NCBI GenBank assembly: GCA_900155415.1
Contig: LT700187.1
Span: 434,001-498,000 of the forward strand
Length of the DNA stretch: 64,000 nt
Source: Christensenella massiliensis
GTDB lineage: Bacteria > Bacillota > Clostridia > Christensenellales > Christensenellaceae
Direction: 5' to 3'
Part shown: positions 58,679-64,000 of the stretch, one piece after another
Layout: each line of letters begins with the position of its first letter
Numbering within the stretch: the stretch's first letter is position 1
The notes under the pieces: model-generated
Database searches by the model: none
What the model was told of the DNA's origin: nothing
The model's input: the letters and a program-made list of their open reading frames with translations, nothing else
Position numbers and translations under genes: made by a program

Positions 58679-59647
58679 TTACATATTTTCCGACATGATC
58701 TTAAATTCATCGTATAGGTCTTTCCGGAAAATCAGCTCCTTGCTGAGCGCTTCGTCGATATCCTCATCGATGATCTTATTGTCCCGGATGCCGACTACAC
58801 GGTTTCCGATGCCCTTTTCAAGCAGCTGCACCGCACGCACGCCCATGCTCGTCGCGCGCATTCTGTCTGCCGCGGACGGCGTTCCGCCGCGCTGGATATA
58901 GCCAAGTACGATCGCTTTTGCGTCGAGCTTCGCCTTTGCCCTCATATAGTTTGCGACCGCTTCGCCCTTGCCCGCTCCTTCGGCAATCAGCACGATGCTT
59001 GTCATATTCCCCTTAATGCGGTTGCTGACGATCTTATCGCAGATAGAATCGATGTCGAATTCGACCTCAGGAATGATGATATGCTCCGCTCCGCCCGCGA
59101 TGCCCGCGTAAAGCGCGATATCCCCGCATTTATTCCCCATGACTTCAATGACGCCCACGCGCTCATGGGAATTCATCGTATCGCGGATACGCGACATTTC
59201 CCCGATGACGCCGTTGACCGCCGTGTCGAAACCAATGGTGAAATCCGTATAGGCGAGGTCGTTGTCGATGGTTCCGGGAATGCCGATCGTCGGAACGCCG
59301 AGATGTGAAAGAACCTTCGCTCCCTGAAAAGAACCGTCCCCGCCGATGACGACGATACCGGAAATATCGAATGCCTTGATGACCTGAAGCGCCTTTTGCT
59401 GCCCTTCCGTCGTCTTGAATTCCTCGCAGCGCGCCGTTTTCAGGATCGTGCCGCCCTTTTCAACAATGCCCGCAACGTCTTCCGTTTTGATGCGGTCCAC
59501 ACGGCCTTCAATAAGCCCCGCATAGCCCTTTGTGATACCCATTACGGAGAAGCCTGCCGCATCGGCCGCCATGACGACCGACCGGATCCCTGCGTTCATA
59601 CCCGGCGTATCTCCGCCGCTTGTAAGTATTCCGATTCTTTTTTTCAT
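58679..59647 (-). CDS. pfkA: ATP-dependent 6-phosphofructokinase
   Basis: Commits fructose-6-phosphate to glycolysis. The 322-aa protein has the ATP loop GILTSGGDTPGMNAG, GGDGSFQGA at 102-110 with Gly after Asp104 (ATP rather than pyrophosphate form), catalytic TIDND at 126-130 and GYIQRGGTPSAADR for substrate contact. Allosteric Arg residues of the bacterial PfkA group are likely present. It lies between the AraM operon and dnaE as a single gene with its own terminator. Confidence 0.97.
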   Translation of the reverse strand: MKKRIGILTSGGDTPGMNAGIRSVVMAADAAGFSVMGITKGYAGLIEGRVDRIKTEDVAGIVEKGGTILKTARCEEFKTTEGQQKALQVIKAFDISGIVVIGGDGSFQGAKVLSHLGVPTIGIPGTIDNDLAYTDFTIGFDTAVNGVIGEMSRIRDTMNSHERVGVIEVMGNKCGDIALYAGIAGGAEHIIIPEVEFDIDSICDKIVSNRIKGNMTSIVLIAEGAGKGEAVANYMRAKAKLDAKAIVLGYIQRGGTPSAADRMRATSMGVRAVQLLEKGIGNRVVGIRDNKIIDEDIDEALSKELIFRKDLYDEFKIMSENM

Positions 59648-59942
59648 AGCACACTCACCATTTATTTAAACTTTCTTTTATAATATTTCCCGTTTTCGTG
59701 TGCGCGGGCACACGCCGATTTCCGCCCCGCCGCGGCGAAGCTTTGTCTGGGCGAAGCGCAGGAGCATTCTTTTTTAGATACGATATCCGCGATTCATACG
59801 TATTCTAACAAAAAAATTCGGAAAAAACAATATGAAACGACCGAAAATACAAAATGTTACATTGGTTTTTTGTCCGTTTTTCCAGCGGTGTGCTGTTTCG
59901 TGCAGAAAAAATACAATTTTTCCGAAGCGTCACCTGCCCGCT

Positions 59943-62900
59943 TTATTTTACGACCACATTTTCCGGCCCGAGGTACTGCTCCAGCTCGCTGATGAGCTCC
60001 GCCTGATAGGCCACGCTGCGCGCGCCGCACAGTTTATATTTCTGTCCGGTTTTTTCCACATAGACCACCGCGCTGCTTCCGCCCGGATAGCGCTTCATGA
60101 TACGCATCAGTCCGTCGATATCGCAGTTTTTATCCTGCGCAAGCTTTACATACAGCTGTTTGCCCGCAAAAAACGCATCGTCGGGCACATACCGCGCAAT
60201 GCGGCCTGCAAGGAGCTCGACACCGTTTTGCCCCACCGTCACCCTGCCGCTCACAGTTACGATCGCGTCCGTCTTCAGAAATGCCTCTGCGTCAGAATAT
60301 ACGTTTGGAAACGCGATCATGTTCATCTGCGCATACAGATCCTCCAGCACGAAATTCGCCATCATTTTTTTCTGCCGCGTCGGGCGCGTACGCACCGACG
60401 TCACGATCCCGAGCAATTCCACTTCTTTGCCGTCATATTCGTACATCGTCATCTCGTCGCCTGCCGTCTGCATGATATCTGCGATGGATACCGGCCGGTT
60501 TTTCAGCACGTCCGCAAATTCGTCGAGTGGGTGCCCACTGATATAAAGACCGGTCATTTCTTTTTCATAGGACAGCTTTTCCGCTTCCCCATATTCCGGA
60601 ATATCGGGCAGCTCCACTGCGAGCGGAGCGAAATCCCCCTCCATGTTGTCGAACAGAGACATCTGGCCCGTCGCCTGCCTTTTTTTGAGCTGCGCCGCAT
60701 CGGCAAGGACCTGCTCATATACCGCCATGAGCTGAGAACGCTTCGCTCCGAAGCAATCAAAGCAGCCGGAAAGGATCATACTCTCAAGACGCTTTTTATT
60801 GAGCACATCCGTATTCTTTTCCACGAAATCAGTAAAATCCTGATAGCCCCTGCCGCGCCGCGTAATGACCTCGCCGACCGCCTCGCCCACATAGGAGATC
60901 GCAGAAAGCCCAAAACGGATGCATTCGTTTTCAGTCGTAAAATGCATGCCCGACTGATTGACATCCGGCGGCAGTATTTTGATCCCCTCGTTTTTGATCG
61001 TCTGGATATACTCGCCCAGCTTTTGTTTGTTTGCAATAAAGCTGTTGAGGAGCGCCGTCATGAACTCTACGGGATAATAGCACTTCAAATAGGCCGTCTG
61101 ATAGGCGACGACCGCGTATGCGCAGGCATGAGATTTATTAAACGCATAATTGGCGAACGCCATCATCTGGTCGAACAGCTCGTTTGCCGTCTTTTCGTCC
61201 ATTCCCCGGCGCACCGCGCCCTCTACCGTGATTTTACCGTCCTTTTCTTCCCCATGAATGAATATTTTCCGCTCCTTTTCCAGCACGCTCTGCTGCTTCT
61301 TGCTCATGGCGCGGCGCACGAGGTCGCTCCTTGCCATAGAATAGCCGGCCACGTCGCGCACGATACGCATGATCTGCTCCTGATAGACCATGCAGCCGTA
61401 GGTATCCCGCAGAATCGGCTCGAGCATCGGGTGCAGATAATGCACGTTTTTGGGATCGTGCTTGCTGCGCACATAGTCGGGGATGCTTTCCATCGGGCCC
61501 GGACGAAACAGCGCGTTCGCCGCCATGATATCGTCGAGGCATTCCGGCCGCAGGTCCTGCAAAAGCCGCCGCATGCCGCCGCTTTCAAACTGGAAGATAC
61601 CCAGTGTGTTGCCGGAGGACATCAGCTCATAAACCTTTTTGTCGTTAAGATCGAGCCTTTCGATGTCAAGCTTCACTCCGTGGTTTTCTTCGATCATACG
61701 GACCGCGTCACGAATGACCGTCAGCGTGCGAAGCCCGAGAAAGTCCATTTTTAAAAGCCCCATACTTTCGAGCTTCTTCATGGTATACTGCGTCATGACG
61801 CTTTCGTCCTTGGGGTTCTTTTGCAGGGGCACATAATCTGTGATCGGAGCGTCCGCAATGACGACGCCCGCCGCATGGGTGGACGCGTGCCGCGCCATGC
61901 CCTCCAGCCTGCGCGCAACGTCGATCACATTTTTTACGTCCGGGTTATTTTCATATTCCGCTTTCAGTTTAGGATTCCGGTCAAGCGCCTTATCAATGGT
62001 CATTTTCAGCTCGAACGGTACCATTTTGGCAATACGATCCGCATCCGCGATGCTCATATTCATCACCCGCGCGACATCCCGTATCACGAGCCGCGCGCCC
62101 ATCGTACCGAACGTGATGATCTGCGCCACATGATCGCTCCCATATTTTTGCGTCACATAATCGATGACCTCCTGCCGGCGTTCGTAGCAGAAATCGATAT
62201 CGATATCCGGCATGCTGATGCGCTCGGGATTTAAGAACCGCTCAAAGAGCAGATTATATTGGATCGGATCGATGCTGGTGATACCGAGACTGTAGGCAAC
62301 GATACTCCCCGCTGCGCTTCCCCGCCCCGGGCCGACCATAATGCCGTTTTTCTTTGCAAAGCTGACAAAATCCCAAACGATGAGAAAATAGTCCGTAAAG
62401 CCCATGTTGTCGATGGTCGAAAGCTCATAGTCAAAGCGCTCCTGTATTTCATCTGAAAGATTGGGATAGCGCTCCCGCAGGCCCGCTTCCGCAATGTGCC
62501 TCAGATATTCCCGGTTCGTGTAGCCCTCCGGCACTTTGAATTCAGGCAAATGATTGTTGCCGAACTCAAATTCCAGATTGCATTTTTCTGCGACCTCACG
62601 CGTATTGCTGACCGCCTCCGGCACATAGGAAAAAAGCCTGCTCATCTCTTTGGGGGATTTCAGATAGAATTCCTCCGTTTCGAATGCCATTTTGCTGGGC
62701 TGGTCGATGGTGGTGACGGTCTGGATGCACATCAGCACCTTTTGTGCGTATGCATCTTCCCTGTTTACATAATGTACGTCATTCGTTGCGACCGGTTTGA
62801 CATCAAGCTCGTCCGCCAGCTTTAAAATGAGCGGATTGATGCGCTGCTGCTCCGGTATGCCGTGGTCTTGCAGCTCAAGGTAGAAATCCGGACCAAACAT

Positions 62901-63389
62901 ATCCTTCAGGCGCTGCGCCATACGCTTTGCGCCTGCGTAATCGTTCTGCATAAGCAGCCGCTGCACATCTCCCGCAAGGCAGGCCGACAGGCATACGAGC
63001 CCCTCCGTATGCTGTTCAAGCAGTTCGTAATCAATACGCGGCTTATAGTAAAATCCCTCCAAAGAGCCTGCCGAAACGAGCTTCATCAGGTTCTTATAGC
63101 CTGTCATATCCTTACACAGCAGCACGAGATGCGCATATTCGCGCGAAAGCGAGTTTTTTTCAAACCGGCTGCCCGGAGCCACATAGACCTCGCAGCCGAT
63201 GATGGGCTTGATCCCCTCTTTTTTCGCTGCCTCATAAAAATCGAGCGCGCCGTACATCACGCCGTGATCCGTAATCGCAAGCGCGTCCATACCTTGTTTT
63301 TTTGCCCGCGCCACCAGATCGCCGATCCGCCCCGCGCCGTCGAGCAGGCTGTATTCCGTATGCACATGCAAATGCGTGAAATCCGTCAT
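59943..63389 (-). CDS. dnaE: DNA polymerase III subunit alpha
   Basis: Replicative polymerase of 1148 aa. N-terminal PHP domain (HLHVHTEYSLLDGAG and ITDHGVMYGALDF), palm with PDIDIDFCYERR (catalytic Asp pair) near 400 and a third Asp farther on, fingers with Lys-rich motifs, and the C-terminal OB-fold/HhH region (EVELLGIVTSVRTRPTRQKKMMANFVLEDL near 995). DnaE-type rather than PolC, as there is no internal proofreading exonuclease insert. Firmicutes commonly hold both; this is the short DnaE3/DnaE1-like form. Single gene. Confidence 0.97.
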   Translation of the reverse strand: MTDFTHLHVHTEYSLLDGAGRIGDLVARAKKQGMDALAITDHGVMYGALDFYEAAKKEGIKPIIGCEVYVAPGSRFEKNSLSREYAHLVLLCKDMTGYKNLMKLVSAGSLEGFYYKPRIDYELLEQHTEGLVCLSACLAGDVQRLLMQNDYAGAKRMAQRLKDMFGPDFYLELQDHGIPEQQRINPLILKLADELDVKPVATNDVHYVNREDAYAQKVLMCIQTVTTIDQPSKMAFETEEFYLKSPKEMSRLFSYVPEAVSNTREVAEKCNLEFEFGNNHLPEFKVPEGYTNREYLRHIAEAGLRERYPNLSDEIQERFDYELSTIDNMGFTDYFLIVWDFVSFAKKNGIMVGPGRGSAAGSIVAYSLGITSIDPIQYNLLFERFLNPERISMPDIDIDFCYERRQEVIDYVTQKYGSDHVAQIITFGTMGARLVIRDVARVMNMSIADADRIAKMVPFELKMTIDKALDRNPKLKAEYENNPDVKNVIDVARRLEGMARHASTHAAGVVIADAPITDYVPLQKNPKDESVMTQYTMKKLESMGLLKMDFLGLRTLTVIRDAVRMIEENHGVKLDIERLDLNDKKVYELMSSGNTLGIFQFESGGMRRLLQDLRPECLDDIMAANALFRPGPMESIPDYVRSKHDPKNVHYLHPMLEPILRDTYGCMVYQEQIMRIVRDVAGYSMARSDLVRRAMSKKQQSVLEKERKIFIHGEEKDGKITVEGAVRRGMDEKTANELFDQMMAFANYAFNKSHACAYAVVAYQTAYLKCYYPVEFMTALLNSFIANKQKLGEYIQTIKNEGIKILPPDVNQSGMHFTTENECIRFGLSAISYVGEAVGEVITRRGRGYQDFTDFVEKNTDVLNKKRLESMILSGCFDCFGAKRSQLMAVYEQVLADAAQLKKRQATGQMSLFDNMEGDFAPLAVELPDIPEYGEAEKLSYEKEMTGLYISGHPLDEFADVLKNRPVSIADIMQTAGDEMTMYEYDGKEVELLGIVTSVRTRPTRQKKMMANFVLEDLYAQMNMIAFPNVYSDAEAFLKTDAIVTVSGRVTVGQNGVELLAGRIARYVPDDAFFAGKQLYVKLAQDKNCDIDGLMRIMKRYPGGSSAVVYVEKTGQKYKLCGARSVAYQAELISELEQYLGPENVVVK

Positions 63390-63522
63390 TTCCGTTTTTC
63401 CTCCGTCCTCAGGCTGCCGTTTCTTTCAGTATAGCATGCCCGCCCGCCGATTTGTGTAAATTTTTCTTGTTTCTTTTCTTTGGCGCGCAGCCGGCTCTGC
63501 ATCTCTCCCCGGTATTTTACGC

Positions 63523-63551
63523 TTTCCAATCCTCCGCGGTTATTGTATAAT
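63523..63551 (+). promoter_or_regulatory. Promoter of the Cof-type HAD gene
   Basis: -35 TTTCCA (63523-63528), 17-nt spacer and consensus -10 TATAAT (63546-63551), ending 50 nt before the ATG. Confidence 0.7.
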
Positions 63552-63601
63552 GATACTGAATTATACAGCATGATTTTACTGGAGAAGGAAGGCAGAATTT
63601 T

Positions 63602-64000
63602 ATGGCTTATAAGCTGATCGCACTGGACCTTGACGATACGCTGCTCGACTGCAGCAAAAATATTTCCCAGCGGAACAGGGATGCCATCGCAGCCGCCCGC
63701 GCGAAGGGCGTGCATGTGATACTCGCGTCCGGACGCGCTTATCCGGGCGTATGCGGATTCAATGAGTTGCTGTGCAACAGGGATTACACGATCGTATGCG
63801 GAGGCGGCCAAGTCGCCGACCCGGACGGAAAGGTGATCTATTCCGCGTATCTTTCCCCTCTTGCCACCAAGCAGGTGATGCGCTGGGCCGTGACGCATGG
63901 GGTATATTTTCAGGTCTATACGGACGACGGCTATTATTTTCTCCGCAGGACCGATTACTCCGATTATTATGAAAAGCTGTGCGGCTACGGCGGCATCGAG
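63602..64000 (+). CDS. Cof-type HAD-IIB hydrolase, N-terminal part (runs off the right edge)
   Basis: The visible 133 residues are typical of Cof/YkrA/SupH-type HAD-IIB phosphatases: LIALDLDDTLLD is motif I with catalytic Asp pair, and ILASGRAYPG is motif II. CGGGQVADPDGKVIY begins the cap region. The full family length is about 260-280 aa, so half is missing. Such enzymes dephosphorylate sugar phosphates, flavin or PLP precursors. SD AAGGAAGG lies upstream of the ATG. Confidence 0.92.
   Translation, partial: MAYKLIALDLDDTLLDCSKNISQRNRDAIAAARAKGVHVILASGRAYPGVCGFNELLCNRDYTIVCGGGQVADPDGKVIYSAYLSPLATKQVMRWAVTHGVYFQVYTDDGYYFLRRTDYSDYYEKLCGYGGIE

Noticed and set aside
59832-61754. A 640-codon plus-strand frame opposite dnaE
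   Set aside because: His/Arg-rich composition typical of an antisense shadow; dnaE on the other strand is unambiguous.

Overview
This window looks like chromosomal DNA of a mid-GC anaerobic Firmicute of the class Clostridia. Supporting signs are strong AGGAGG-type ribosome sites, many intrinsic terminators, a long SRP RNA with an Alu domain, and the housekeeping run rpmE-DUF1385-prmC-prfA-ZIP-sua5-arginine/tyrosine phosphatase-rpiB-upp on the minus strand. It also carries an apolipoprotein N-acyltransferase (Lnt), unusual for this group. A Christensenella-like organism, which stains Gram-negative, would fit, but that is inference. I see no phage, insertion sequence or CRISPR array.

Layout. 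1-1366: glycerate kinase and a dehydrogenase behind a promoter containing a 22-bp palindrome. 1.5-4.3 kb: an acidic lipoprotein divergent from a response regulator/sensor kinase pair. 4.3-8 kb: five tightly packed genes (acyltransferase-like, zinc-ribbon membrane protein, HD protein, GNAT, SDR). 8-10 kb: a PadR/HAAS/DUF4097 operon. 10-19 kb: methyltransferase, MerR plus aldo/keto reductase, flavodoxin-like reductase, SRP RNA, purA, QueG-like protein, a lipoprotein, then a second copy of the acyltransferase/zinc-ribbon module. 18.6-25.5 kb: the housekeeping operon. 25.6-31.1 kb: two tandem metallophosphoesterases, a drug-efflux-type MFS, HtrA, and an 800-bp interval with two candidate small transcripts. 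31-37 kb: nitroreductase, DUF3795, MBL hydrolase, Lnt, HAD, phasin-like and UbiB genes. 37.4-46.5 kb: a catabolic-looking divergon (SDR, ene-reductase, MFS / BaiE-like SnoaL protein, YkvI transporter) next to a MalT-like LuxR regulator. 46.5-64 kb: HMGL-family citrate/homocitrate synthase, aminotransferase, DegV, GDPD, DUF1361, tRNA-Glu, glnA, a sugar kinase/AraL/AraM operon, pfkA, dnaE and the start of a Cof-type HAD gene.

Two possible undescribed systems stand out. First, four promoters (lipoprotein 2046-, htrA 29011+, and two gene-free transcripts starting near 30369 and 30779) share 11-bp-spaced TTCA direct repeats ending exactly 9 nt before the -10 box. This is the signature of an OmpR/PhoB-type regulator, and the two-component pair at 2249-4266 is the obvious candidate, giving a possible envelope-stress regulon with small RNAs. 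Second, the 37.5-46.5 kb locus resembles part of a bile-acid (bai) pathway (BaiA-, BaiCD/H-, BaiE-, BaiG-type families) without CoA ligase or CoA transferase. Its divergent promoters carry symmetric 17-bp sites, each exactly 19 nt from a -10 box.
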